From contig JAMOAB010000069.1 of the NCBI GenBank assembly GCA_023621995.1, forward strand, positions 1 to 52,996: DNA of 52,996 bases. The letters are read 5' to 3'. Below the pieces are notes generated by a model. That model did not search any database. It saw nothing but the letters and a program-made list of their open reading frames with translations, and was not told the origin of the DNA. This document shows positions 1-8,645 of this stretch, piece by piece. The stretch comes from Bacillota bacterium (lineage in GTDB: Bacteria > Bacillota > Clostridia > Caldicoprobacterales > Xylanivirgaceae). Every line of letters begins with the position of its first letter. Positions within the stretch are counted from its first letter, which is position 1. The position numbers and the translations under genes were made by a program.

Positions 1-663
1 CATTGAACTTTTGCTCCCATTTACCGCCATTATAGATATTATAGATAGAATAAATCCTAGAAATAGACTCCCGCCGTCTCCCATAAATATCTTTGCTGGA
101 TGAAAATTATAGATTAGAAACGCCAAAGTGGCTCCAAAGACACTGAGTGAAAGTAAAAGCAGCTCATCATTGCCCATTTTGTAGCCTATGATACCAAATA
201 TCAAAGTTGCTATAGTGACAATGCCTCCTGCTAATCCATCTAAACCATCCATTAAATTTATTGCATTTGTAATTCCAACTATCCATAATATGCTTACAAT
301 CTTATCGAAAACTCCCAAACCAAAATCTAAGCTCACACCTGATAAAGCTACAAATCCTCCACATATTACCTGTACCAATAGTTTATATAGGGCCTTTATA
401 TCCCAAATATCATCTAATGTTCCTAATAGCATAATAGATACCGTTCCATACATAATACTAGAATCTATACTTAAAACACCACTACATAATATATTCGCCA
501 ATATAAATCCCATATAGATGGCCAGGCCTCCAAATATGGGGATGGGTCTTCCATGTATTTTCCTCCCATCTGGTCTATCTACAATGTTAAATCTATAGGC
601 TATACGTATAAGCAGTGGTATTGTACATAGGGTTACTATGAATCCAGCTATGACACATAACAT
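1..663 (-). CDS. tagO: Undecaprenyl-phosphate sugar-1-phosphate transferase (MraY/WecA/TagO family), C-terminus cut by window
   Basis: Integral membrane enzyme that moves a sugar-1-phosphate (usually GlcNAc-1-P) from its UDP form to undecaprenyl phosphate, the first lipid-linked step of wall or exopolysaccharide synthesis. I translated the reverse strand: 221 codons are open from the ATG at 663 to the window edge, so the 3' part is missing. Family motifs appear in order: DRPDGRKIHGRPIP near the start, LGTLDDIWDIKALYKL, then NAINLMDGLDGLAGG and NFHPAKIFMGDGGS, which carry the metal-binding aspartates. Hydrophobic helices alternate with these loops. A purine-rich Shine-Dalgarno lies just upstream and an in-frame stop (667-669) fixes the start. 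It follows the BY-kinase by 62 bases on the same strand, so it probably belongs to the same polysaccharide operon. WecA versus TagO cannot be separated here. Confidence 0.88.
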   Translation of the reverse strand, partial: MLCVIAGFIVTLCTIPLLIRIAYRFNIVDRPDGRKIHGRPIPIFGGLAIYMGFILANILCSGVLSIDSSIMYGTVSIMLLGTLDDIWDIKALYKLLVQVICGGFVALSGVSLDFGLGVFDKIVSILWIVGITNAINLMDGLDGLAGGIVTIATLIFGIIGYKMGNDELLLLSLSVFGATLAFLIYNFHPAKIFMGDGGSLFLGFILSIISIMAVNGSKSSM

Positions 664-725
664 CTCCTATCCCCCCTTCTTTTATAATATGTAGTGCTCC
701 ATATGGTGGGGAATAAAAATAGCTA

Positions 726-1577
726 TTATATGTAGAATTTCATATAGGGGATTTTGGAGATAGGTACACAGTTGAGTACCACACCTGAAACTTTAGCACC
801 TACCCTCTCCAGTTCTCCACACGCCTTTATAAACATCTCATGTCGAGTCTTTCCATACTTTATGACCATGAGAATATTATCCGCAAACTTTGAAAGAAGT
901 AGGGTGTCTGCAAGGGACAATGCACAGGGTGTATCTATTATGACAGTATCATAGCGGCTTCGCATGACCACAAAGAACTTTCTCATTATGTCGGTAGATG
1001 AAAATAGCTCCACAGGACTGTCTGCCATATACCCACTAGTTATGACGTCTAAATTTGCAATGTTAGTACCATTTATCACATCGTCTAAAGAAGTGTCTCT
1101 CCAAAATACGTCAGCCAAACCAAGGGATGATTCTATGTCAAATATATCCCTAATTACAGGCCTTCTCATATCACACTCTATGAGTATGACCTTGCTACCT
1201 GCCTTTGCCATAGATATTGCAAGGCTAGACGCCACAGTCGTCTTACCTTCTCCAATACCAGAGCTAGTTACAAGTATAACTCCCCTCTTTTCCCAATGCG
1301 CCTCTATATTAATGCGCAGTACCTTGAAGGCCTCTACAGCATTTGACTTTATAAGAGCAATAGAGTTAAATCTACCTGTCACGTGGGGAATTATGCCCAT
1401 GATATCGACCTTTCCGCTTAAATCTCCCATATCATAAATGGCCGTACCATACTTCTCATTAAAGAGCATTATTACTACAGATAAGACTATACTCAGGGCC
1501 CACGCAACAACTAAGTTAAAGAGAGGCTTTGGCCTTGAAGGCTCTAAAGGAAGTTCAGGGCTTCCAATTACCACCAA
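726..1577 (-). CDS. BY-kinase (CpsD/CapB/YwqD-type tyrosine kinase) with an N-terminal membrane segment
   Basis: Bacterial tyrosine autokinase that controls polysaccharide polymerisation and export with a Wzz-type partner. It is 283 residues from a TTG start. Residues about 20-43 form a membrane helix that in most systems is the second helix of the Wzz partner. The kinase domain follows with Walker A GIGEGKTT (about 108-115), Walker A' VILIECDMRRP and Walker B VIIDTP. The C-terminus is short (IPYMKFYI) with only two tyrosines, not the usual tyrosine cluster. It overlaps the end of the Wzz-like gene by 10 bases in a -1 register. In this frame the preceding bases read on sensibly (YNRLVVIGSPELP), so one Wzz-kinase fusion broken by a one-base loss is a strong alternative to two genes. 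Confidence 0.82.
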   Translation of the reverse strand: MVVIGSPELPLEPSRPKPLFNLVVAWALSIVLSVVIMLFNEKYGTAIYDMGDLSGKVDIMGIIPHVTGRFNSIALIKSNAVEAFKVLRINIEAHWEKRGVILVTSSGIGEGKTTVASSLAISMAKAGSKVILIECDMRRPVIRDIFDIESSLGLADVFWRDTSLDDVINGTNIANLDVITSGYMADSPVELFSSTDIMRKFFVVMRSRYDTVIIDTPCALSLADTLLLSKFADNILMVIKYGKTRHEMFIKACGELERVGAKVSGVVLNCVPISKIPYMKFYI

Positions 1578-1984
1578 CCTATTATAGGGAACATATCCAT
1601 AGACTCCTCCATTATGACTTCTATAATGGTCTCTACAATAAGCTTAGAGTCTTCTGCATAATTATCATTGCCAGTTATATATATAAGTCCCATATCTTCC
1701 CTAGAAGTAATATCTATCTTCTTACTAAGATGCCCAGGGCTCAAATCTGAGTCAATACGAGCTGCTACTTGTTTAAATGTATTGTCGCTTTTGGCTACCG
1801 ATGAATACACCTTTGTAGCCCTTTCAACGGAAGAATCACCCTCTACCATTAAAATAGCGCTAGACGTATATACCTTGTCTAATATGAAATAGCTTATAAT
1901 CAGACTTGTGATTGTGGATATAATTAAAAATCCCACCACTATATTAAGCCATATCGCAAGTAGATTCCTATCATAGTTTTTCAT
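1568..1984 (-). CDS. Wzz/YveK-like chain-length determinant, N-terminal part (probably frameshifted from the kinase)
   Basis: 138 residues with one N-terminal membrane helix (about 12-33) and then the extracellular Wzz region with YTSSAILMVE and ITSREDMGLIYITGND. Proteins of this type set chain length and activate the BY-kinase. A complete protein should end in a proline-rich stretch and a second helix. Here the frame ends in IIGWW just before them, and both appear instead at the start of the following kinase frame. A GGAGG site sits about 7 bases before the ATG at 1984. Adding one C to the CCC run near 1584-1587 would give MFPYNRLVVIGSPELP and join the two frames. The product as written is therefore likely a fragment. 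Confidence 0.72.
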   Translation of the reverse strand: MKNYDRNLLAIWLNIVVGFLIISTITSLIISYFILDKVYTSSAILMVEGDSSVERATKVYSSVAKSDNTFKQVAARIDSDLSPGHLSKKIDITSREDMGLIYITGNDNYAEDSKLIVETIIEVIMEESMDMFPIIGWW

Positions 1985-2128
1985 AAAATATCCTCCAAAA
2001 TATACTCATATATACTTCTATAATATGCACCATAACTACTAAAGTTCACAGTAAATCACTCATCACTTTGCATATATATGGAGCATATGATGTAGTATAA
2101 CGTGAAACATAGAGAAAGGAGGACTCTT

Positions 2129-2376
2129 ATGAATAAACCTAATATACCCGATTCTTTAAATGCTGACATGATGAAAGCGTGGAAGAAAACATAGAGATTG
2201 TGAAGTCTGACTTAGTGGAAGATGAGAGAAATATCGAAATAAGCGGATGGCATAAAAAATGTGAAAAATGCTGCTGTCCTAAGTTTATAAAATTCAATAT
2301 ATGGGCTGACAACGTATGTATAAAGAATAAAAATGCAGCCTGTGTAGATGATAATACCCCAAGTAAACCTTGCTAA
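2129..2376 (+). pseudogene. Small cysteine-rich protein, apparently split by a one-base frameshift
   Basis: An ATG at 2129 with a strong AAAGGAGG site opens a 21-codon frame that stops at 2194. From a GTG at 2179 a second frame of 65 codons runs to 2376. Adding one A to the AAG at about 2182-2185 would join them into one protein of about 82 residues with a polar N-terminal half and a cysteine-rich C-terminal half (CEKCCCPK, then single Cys in DNVC, NAAC and the final KPC: seven in all). The pattern suggests metal binding or disulfide bonding, but I do not recognise the family. There is no signal peptide. It is transcribed away from the polysaccharide operon and followed by a good terminator, so it is a separate transcription unit. 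A 21-residue leader peptide overlapping a second gene is the alternative. Confidence 0.5.
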
Positions 2377-2383
2377 TGATAGA

Positions 2384-2419
2384 AAAACCGATGGATTGAT
2401 ACTTAAATCCATCGGTTTT
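2384..2419. terminator. Bidirectional intrinsic terminator
   Basis: Perfect 14-bp stem, AAAACCGATGGATT with its complement AATCCATCGGTTTT, around an 8-base loop. It ends in T runs on either strand. It serves the cysteine-rich gene on the + strand and galU on the - strand, which stops at 2444. Confidence 0.9.
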
Positions 2420-2443
2420 ATTATTGCTAATTTATATATTCAC

Positions 2444-3328
2444 TTAAGATTCCCTATATATATCACTCTCTAGGAGCGTATTGAGATAGGCTTTAAAATC
2501 ATCCCTAAGATCCTCTCTCTGCAGGGCATATTCTATGGTCGCCTCTAGATATCCGAGTTTATTGCCCACGTCATACCGCTTGCCCTTAAAGTTATATGCA
2601 TACATTGCCTCTTCCTTAGCAAGGGCCTTTAGGGCATCGGTAAGCTGTATCTCACCACCGGCACCTGGTTTTGTATGCTCTAAAAATTCAAATATTCTAG
2701 GGGTTATTATATATCGTCCTAAGATTGCCTGAGTGGATGGTGCCTCCTGTAGACTGGGCTTTTCTATTAGGTCATGTACTTTATACACGTCATCTTCTAT
2801 ATGTACCCCATCTACTATGCCATATTTGCTCACATCGTCCTTGTCTACATTCTGGCATCCAAGTATTGTGGTATTATATATCTCAAACATATCAATTAGT
2901 TGTTTTAAACAGGGTACCTCTGAGTGTACAATATCGTCACCTAGAAGTACTGCAAAGGGTTCGTCTCCTATGAATGCTCGTGCACAGTAAATTGCATGGC
3001 CAAGGCCCTTAGGCTCCTTTTGACGAATATAGTGGATGTCCACAAGGTTTGATATGTCGTCCACTAGTTTTAAAAGTTCATCCTTTTGGCTCTTCTTAAG
3101 TGCCGCCTCTAGCTCTAAATTTTTATCAAAATGATCTTCTATAGATCGTTTATTCCTACCTGTCACTATTAAAATAGATTCAATGCCTGATGCAATGGCC
3201 TCTTCCACAATAAATTGGATAGTGGGCTTATCCACTATGGGTAGCATCTCCTTAGGTTGTGCCTTTGTAGCAGGAAGAAACCGCGTACCAAGGCCTGCTG
3301 CCGGTATAATTGCCTTTTTTACCTTCAT
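2444..3328 (-). CDS. galU: UTP--glucose-1-phosphate uridylyltransferase
   Basis: Cytoplasmic nucleotidyltransferase that makes UDP-glucose from UTP and glucose-1-phosphate, feeding exopolysaccharide, lipoteichoic glycolipid and the Leloir cycle. 294 residues, the normal length. The N-terminus has the nucleotide-binding signature AAGLGTRFLPATKAQPKEML (residues about 10-29). VDKPTIQFIVEEA, LGDDIV and the C-terminal GKRYDVGNKLGYL are also typical. The ATG at 3328 has an AGGAAGAGG site. A TATAAT-like box at 3360-3365 (reverse strand) may be its -10, with a poor -35. It stands alone between the cysteine-rich gene and the beta-CASP nuclease. It complements galK/galE/galT at 43.5-47.6 kb. Confidence 0.95.
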   Translation of the reverse strand: MKVKKAIIPAAGLGTRFLPATKAQPKEMLPIVDKPTIQFIVEEAIASGIESILIVTGRNKRSIEDHFDKNLELEAALKKSQKDELLKLVDDISNLVDIHYIRQKEPKGLGHAIYCARAFIGDEPFAVLLGDDIVHSEVPCLKQLIDMFEIYNTTILGCQNVDKDDVSKYGIVDGVHIEDDVYKVHDLIEKPSLQEAPSTQAILGRYIITPRIFEFLEHTKPGAGGEIQLTDALKALAKEEAMYAYNFKGKRYDVGNKLGYLEATIEYALQREDLRDDFKAYLNTLLESDIYRES

Positions 3329-3496
3329 GTATATACACCTCTTCCTTAGTTCTCACACTATTATATCACATTTTTCCTCTTCAGAATTATAATTCATACC
3401 TGTGCCTATTTTTCGTTTCTCCATTGAATATACTTTGACAACATCTCAAGGCACTATATAGTTTTATATACTATTTGCATTTCTCCAATTTAAACA

Positions 3497-5998
3497 TTAT
3501 AAGCTAAGTGTATAGCAGGTCCTACTGAAAAATTCCCTACTGACCTCATCAAATATCGATTCATCCCAATTCCCTGAAGGCACAAGCTTTACCATCTCCA
3601 TGTCTTGATGCACGCTGGGGTTCTTCTTAAGGTATAGGCCCCTCTCTTCTAGTAGCCTTCTTGTCAACTTTATGAGCTCATTTAAATTGGCATTGGGATT
3701 TATACGTATGCTCCAGCCTGTCTCTTCCTCTAACTCCCTTATTAGATCACTATAGAGTTTTCCAACCCCTGGTGTTATAAATGATAGCTCTATAAAGGCC
3801 CCATTCTTATCCTGCTTTAAGCTCCTCTTATATACTCGATGGGGTTTCTCAGAAAATGCCTTCTCTATGAGAGCAAATGCCCTGTTTTGTTCCATTTGCC
3901 CTGCCGTAGCCGCTGGAGGTGGAGGAGGAGATATAATATCTAGCGTAGCATCGTCTATTATGAGATCCAAACCTGTGATGGCTTTGAACCTATCCATAAT
4001 GGCTCGGCTTTCTTCCCCATCTAGTCCATCTATCCGTATCTTAACTGCTCCCTCTTCCCTATAGTAGGACATGCTACCTTCCGTGTGTATATCATTTGGC
4101 ATGACCTTATATATTGCGTTTTCCACTGCCTCAAGGTTATATTCATCGTTTATCTCCACTGTCCAACCCGTAATCTGTTCAAACTCTTTAATTTTATGTC
4201 CATATCTCTCCATAGCCACAGGTGGAAAGGCAAATGATAAAAGTGCCACTCCTTCATCAAATCGAGCACCCTTCTTATATAGCCCACTCTCTGGGGGGAA
4301 GAAGTCTTCTGCAAATTTTAGCATCTGATTTACCTCCATAGGACCTTCCTCTTCTTCCAGATCATGCTTCGGCACTAATCTAAACAGAAATGGACGCCTC
4401 CTATCGGGCTCAAAGAATTTTGATCGGTTAAGCCTATCCATTGTCTCCTTCACATGGTCATGGCTAAATTTTCCGTCCTCCTTCCATATGAGGAGTATAT
4501 CCTCACCACTTAGGGCAAAGTCTTCTCCACCATTGTCCCTTATATGGTTCCAAAGAAGCTCCATATCATCTTCCGTTGGTATACCCCATCTATTTAAAGA
4601 TGGCAGTGTCCTTCTCCTCAGCTGTTTCCTGGGATTTCTTATACTCAAATCATACTCTTCGCCATTGGTTGCTATGTAGACCTTACCCCATATCTCGCCT
4701 TGGATCTCCCTACCTAGCTTAAACGCTGCTTCACCTTCACCATGTACTAAAAATAGTTTCCTTGGAGCTAGAGAGTGAACAAGGCCTAATATCTCCCCGC
4801 GATCAGCGTGGGCAGATAGACTATAGCTCCCTATAGAGCAGCGTACCGGCACCTTTACATCACCAAATACAAGCGATCTCTCTTCACCTTCCCTGCTGTC
4901 TAGTAGGTTTAAAAGTGCTCTACCAGGCGCCTCTTCATCCTGATAGCCCGTTATGCCTATATGGTTTTTCTCATCTGTGGCAAGCTTACTTGCATACCAC
5001 TGACTCGGGCCACCACTTAACATGCCGGAGCTAGAGATTATGCAACAAGGTTCACTTCTCTCCACAATCTCCTCTCGCATCTCCTTGTCCTCTACTTCCA
5101 TGATGTCATCATCAAAGAATATATCTACTCCCCTCCACACCCTCTTGGCAAGGGAATTCTTTAGGTAGTTGGGATTTAACCTATATACCCTGCATATATC
5201 CTTTACCATACCGTCTACATATATCTTTATTCCCTTTAGGTCCCCCCTATTTTTAGCCCTCTTTAATATGAGCACTATCTCCTGTGCCCTTCCAAGGGCA
5301 AATGCAGGGATGAGCACCTTTCCACCCCTTGATATAACTTCATTTACCATCTTAACAAGGCGTTCTTCCTCCATCTGTCTATTGGCGTGGAGCTTGTCCC
5401 CATATGTAGATTCAACTATCATGACATCAGGCCTCAGCCTTGGAATAGTTGCCCCAACTACAGTATGCTGATTTGTCATTGAAATATCCCCAGAATAGAA
5501 GAGACTCCCCTCCTTGGATTGGACATATATACTGCTTGCACCTAATATATGGCCAGCACTATAGAAGGTCACACTTATATCCCTATCTTTAAAGGGTGTT
5601 AAAGGGTGTTCTGGTGAAAAACACACTATCCTACCTAGCATGTCTAGGACATGCTTCTCCGCATATATGGGGATCTCCCCCTCTTGCCTGTCCATTATCT
5701 TGAGGCTATCATAGAGAAGTACCCGGGTCAGATCCTTAGTTGCATGGGTCATATATATGGTAGCCTCAGGATATTCCCTACTTATTATGGGAAGGGACCC
5801 TGTATGATCTAGGTGGGCATGACTTACAAATATTGCATCTACCCCTCCCGCCTCCTGTATCATCCTAAAATCGGGAAGGTCATCCTTGCCCCCTGACATC
5901 CTTATTCCACAGTCTAGGAGTATATTCTTACCGCTAACCTTGAGCAAAAAACAGCTTGCCCCCACCTCGCCGGCACCACCACAAAATAGAATTTTCAC
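3497..5998 (-). CDS. Beta-CASP metallo-hydrolase (CPSF/RNase J-like ribonuclease) with duplicated C-terminal modules
   Basis: 833 residues. The N-terminal 450 form a metallo-beta-lactamase/beta-CASP nuclease: HAHLDH at 60-65, SAGH with H150, SGD with D171 (zinc ligands), SSSGMLSGGP at 322-331, GYQDEEAPGRAL, and SAHAD with H397, followed by the RNA-specificity region ending LVHGEGEA. This is the COG1236/CPSF-type architecture, so RNA cleavage is the likely activity. Residues 450-833 are not part of the usual nuclease. They contain a poly-proline linker (691-695) and two related modules about 150 residues apart: S588-F589 to G611-W612 and S739-F740 to G761-W762 share SF-x-x-P, Y, an EFE/ELE helix, TGW and a following NL. 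These look like KH-like or other alpha/beta RNA-binding folds. The gene stands alone. Function is inferred from the nuclease core only. Confidence 0.85.
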   Translation of the reverse strand: MKILFCGGAGEVGASCFLLKVSGKNILLDCGIRMSGGKDDLPDFRMIQEAGGVDAIFVSHAHLDHTGSLPIISREYPEATIYMTHATKDLTRVLLYDSLKIMDRQEGEIPIYAEKHVLDMLGRIVCFSPEHPLTPFKDRDISVTFYSAGHILGASSIYVQSKEGSLFYSGDISMTNQHTVVGATIPRLRPDVMIVESTYGDKLHANRQMEEERLVKMVNEVISRGGKVLIPAFALGRAQEIVLILKRAKNRGDLKGIKIYVDGMVKDICRVYRLNPNYLKNSLAKRVWRGVDIFFDDDIMEVEDKEMREEIVERSEPCCIISSSGMLSGGPSQWYASKLATDEKNHIGITGYQDEEAPGRALLNLLDSREGEERSLVFGDVKVPVRCSIGSYSLSAHADRGEILGLVHSLAPRKLFLVHGEGEAAFKLGREIQGEIWGKVYIATNGEEYDLSIRNPRKQLRRRTLPSLNRWGIPTEDDMELLWNHIRDNGGEDFALSGEDILLIWKEDGKFSHDHVKETMDRLNRSKFFEPDRRRPFLFRLVPKHDLEEEEGPMEVNQMLKFAEDFFPPESGLYKKGARFDEGVALLSFAFPPVAMERYGHKIKEFEQITGWTVEINDEYNLEAVENAIYKVMPNDIHTEGSMSYYREEGAVKIRIDGLDGEESRAIMDRFKAITGLDLIIDDATLDIISPPPPPAATAGQMEQNRAFALIEKAFSEKPHRVYKRSLKQDKNGAFIELSFITPGVGKLYSDLIRELEEETGWSIRINPNANLNELIKLTRRLLEERGLYLKKNPSVHQDMEMVKLVPSGNWDESIFDEVSREFFSRTCYTLSL

Positions 5999-6209
5999 AA
6001 AACCACTCCCGTTCGAAGTATTATTAATTGGATTATATCATAACAAAATGATCTTATACAATTATCTGCAATTTGCAAAACAACCTATATATCAGTATAA
6101 ATTGTATATCTCCTCATAAAATATTGTACAGTATTTATAATTATCCAAATCCTACACTACGAATATTGACCTATATACTTGGATAAAACCGTGTATCGTG
6201 AAAATTTTA

Positions 6210-6229
6210 ATACCACTTATAAGTGGTAT
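6210..6229. promoter_or_regulatory. Perfect 20-bp palindrome, probable repressor operator for the ABC exporter
   Basis: The half site ATACCACTTA is followed directly by its reverse complement. It lies 48 bases before the ABC ATPase ATG, next to the AT-rich TATTATATAATAAATG. A dimeric repressor such as a GntR/YtrA-type protein is the usual controller of this exporter class, but none is encoded in the window. No T tract follows it, so a terminator is unlikely. Confidence 0.55.
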
Positions 6230-6276
6230 ATTATATAATAAATGATGAAACTAAGACTTGAGGAGGACTGTATTAT

Positions 6277-6999
6277 ATGATACACATGACCAATATATCA
6301 AAGAGCTACAACAAGGGTGAGATAAAAGCTGTAGACAATCTCTCTCTACACATCCGTCCTGGAGAGATATTTGGTTTCTTAGGTCCCAATGGAGCAGGAA
6401 AGACCACTACAATAAAGATGATAGTAGGACTTTTAAATCCTGACAAGGGCAGTATAGTCATAAATGGACATGACATTGAAAATGAGACAATTGAAGCAAA
6501 GCAATCCATAGGTTATGTCCCCGACAATCCTAACATATATGACAGACTAAATGGTATAGAATATCTAAATTTTTTAGCTGACGTATACAGAGTATCAGAA
6601 GATGTACGGAGAGAGAGGATCGAATATCTTCTAAATATGTTTGGACTTACAGATGCCGCCTATGACCCCATAAATACATATTCCCATGGTATGAAACAAA
6701 AGATAGTCCTCACAGGGGCACTCATACATGAACCAGCAGTGTGGATATTGGATGAACCTATGGTGGGACTTGATCCTAAATCATCTCATTTTTTAAAGGA
6801 ATATATGAGGGAACATTGCAATAGAGGTAATACTGTGTTTTTCTCCACCCATGTACTAGAGGTTGCAGAGAGGCTATGCGACAGAATTGGCATTATAAAT
6901 AAGGGCAAACTAATTGCCATAGGCACTATGAATGAACTAAGGGGCGGCGAACATGCCGAGTCCCTAGAAAGTATATTTTTGGAGTTGACAGAGATATGA
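6277..6999 (+). CDS. ABC transporter ATP-binding protein (ABC-2 exporter type)
   Basis: 240-residue ATPase subunit of a membrane exporter. It shows Walker A GPNGAGKTT (about 37-45), a Q-loop region (SIGYVPDNPNIYDRL), the signature replaced by the variant YSHGMKQK (usual LSGGQ, a substitution common in the CcmA-like ABC-2 group), Walker B VWILDEPMVGLDP and the H-loop STH. The start has GAGGAGG about 9 bases upstream. The TGA overlaps the permease ATG (ATGA), so the two are translationally coupled. The substrate cannot be read from sequence. Related pairs are used for peptide/bacteriocin resistance or stress responses. Confidence 0.9.
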   Translation: MIHMTNISKSYNKGEIKAVDNLSLHIRPGEIFGFLGPNGAGKTTTIKMIVGLLNPDKGSIVINGHDIENETIEAKQSIGYVPDNPNIYDRLNGIEYLNFLADVYRVSEDVRRERIEYLLNMFGLTDAAYDPINTYSHGMKQKIVLTGALIHEPAVWILDEPMVGLDPKSSHFLKEYMREHCNRGNTVFFSTHVLEVAERLCDRIGIINKGKLIAIGTMNELRGGEHAESLESIFLELTEI

Positions 7000-8645
7000 G
7001 GCCCATTACATCCCTTATAAAGATAAATCTCAAAGTTAATTTTGGTATCTCGGTCCTAAGACATAAGCTTAAACATCAAAAGGATAAGCGAATAGAGTTT
7101 ATAGCATCTGCAATTGCCATATTAGTTGCTATATGCTCTCTAATATTCATGTACACATTTATACTAATGGGGTTATATAGACAGAGCATGGCCATCAACC
7201 AACCAGGGCTCATAATTGCCTATGGATTTGTTGTCACTCAACTTATGACCTTCATATTTGGAATAATTTATATAATGTCTGCCTTTTATTTTTCTAATGA
7301 TTTGTCTATATTGGTACCCTTACCTCTAACTGCTGGTGACGTCATGCTAGCGAAATTTATCACTATACTTGCAAATGAATATCTAGTAGTTCTACCTATG
7401 CTCTTACCCCCCATTATCATATATGGAATAAATGAGATAGCCTCTCCTATCTTTGGAATAAAAGCTGTAATTCTTATCATATTTGCACCTATAATCCCCC
7501 TTGCTATAGCTACAATAATAATTATGATATTGATGCGATTTATAAATTTAAGTAGGCATAAGGATGCACTTACAATAATTGGTGGAGTTCTTTCAATCTT
7601 TATTGTTATAGCTCTAAATGTCGTCTCTCAAAATATGACTGGAACAGAAGAAGATATGTTATTTAAAGCCCAGCTAGATCTACTTGAGATAGTAGGCAAA
7701 AAATTTCCTCCTAGTCTATGGGCTTCCAGGGGGCTTGTATATGGAGGAACAGAAGGATTGCTAAACTTCCTTGTGTTCATAGTTGTGTCTCTATTGTTAT
7801 TTGTAGGACTTATAGCCCTAGCCAATAGAGTATTCTATAAGGGACTACTGGCAGGACAAGAGGCAAGTAAAAAGAAAGTTCATAGACCTATTAAAGATAA
7901 GTCCATTAAGAGACATCATCCAGTATTCAGTCTTTTTATGAAGGAGTGGAAATTGTTTTTAAGAACTCCTATATACGCAGTAAACGGGCTTATCGGCATA
8001 ATACTGATGCCAATACTTATTCTGCTACCAATTATAACTGAAGATTCAGAACTCCAAGAGCTTCAAAGCCTAATCCATGCTCCAGGTGCTGAAATGGTCA
8101 TTACGCTCATTGGGATTGCCCTTATCATATTCACAGCTACAATGACTCTGATTGCATCTACTGCAATATCAAGAGAAGGTAGTACTTTTTGGATATCTAA
8201 AATAATTCCAATATCACCTAGAGAGCAGATATTTGCAAAGCTTCTGCATGCCATGGCCATAGCCCTTATAGGGATATTTATAACAGGATCCGCTTATGCT
8301 CTAATACTCAATGTATCCCCAGCTAGATTGCTAGTCATGCTATTGATAGGAAGCCTGGCCTCTATGGCTATAAATATATTAAGCCTCATCATAGATGTGA
8401 TAAAGCCTAAGTTAGACTGGGACAATCCCCAAGAGGCGGTAAAGAAAAATATAAATGGACTATATGGAATGCTCATCTCATTTTTGATCATAGGTCTGCT
8501 GGGTTTTGTAGTTTTTCTATTATTTGATAGGGGAGAAATGGCCATATATTCTGCTATCTCTGTTCTACTCATTATATTGAATTTTCTCGCCCTTAAACTG
8601 CTATTCAAGAAAGCCGATAAGACGTATAGAAAACTAGAACTATAA
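6996..8645 (+). CDS. ABC-2 type exporter permease
   Basis: 549-residue polytopic membrane protein, the partner of the ATPase just upstream (4-base ATGA overlap). Twelve or so hydrophobic helices fall in two halves separated by a basic cytoplasmic stretch (KKKVHRPIKDKSIKRHHPVF) near residues 290-310. The N-terminus is cytoplasmic and basic (KLKHQKDKR). The size and layout match the large permeases of YtrC/YthQ-like and 'putative ABC exporter' families rather than the small CcmB-like ones. Tandem halves mean that a single permease with an ATPase dimer would make the complex. The substrate is unknown. Confidence 0.82.
   Translation: MRPITSLIKINLKVNFGISVLRHKLKHQKDKRIEFIASAIAILVAICSLIFMYTFILMGLYRQSMAINQPGLIIAYGFVVTQLMTFIFGIIYIMSAFYFSNDLSILVPLPLTAGDVMLAKFITILANEYLVVLPMLLPPIIIYGINEIASPIFGIKAVILIIFAPIIPLAIATIIIMILMRFINLSRHKDALTIIGGVLSIFIVIALNVVSQNMTGTEEDMLFKAQLDLLEIVGKKFPPSLWASRGLVYGGTEGLLNFLVFIVVSLLLFVGLIALANRVFYKGLLAGQEASKKKVHRPIKDKSIKRHHPVFSLFMKEWKLFLRTPIYAVNGLIGIILMPILILLPIITEDSELQELQSLIHAPGAEMVITLIGIALIIFTATMTLIASTAISREGSTFWISKIIPISPREQIFAKLLHAMAIALIGIFITGSAYALILNVSPARLLVMLLIGSLASMAINILSLIIDVIKPKLDWDNPQEAVKKNINGLYGMLISFLIIGLLGFVVFLLFDRGEMAIYSAISVLLIILNFLALKLLFKKADKTYRKLEL

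Noticed and set aside
5886-6119. A 77-codon open frame on the + strand across the start of the beta-CASP gene
   Set aside because: It mostly overlaps a confidently called gene on the other strand and has no ribosome site; it is a shadow frame.
5999-6276. Possible T-box or riboswitch ahead of the ABC exporter
   Set aside because: No T-box sequence, no conserved riboswitch core and no leader terminator were seen; only the 20-bp palindrome stands out.
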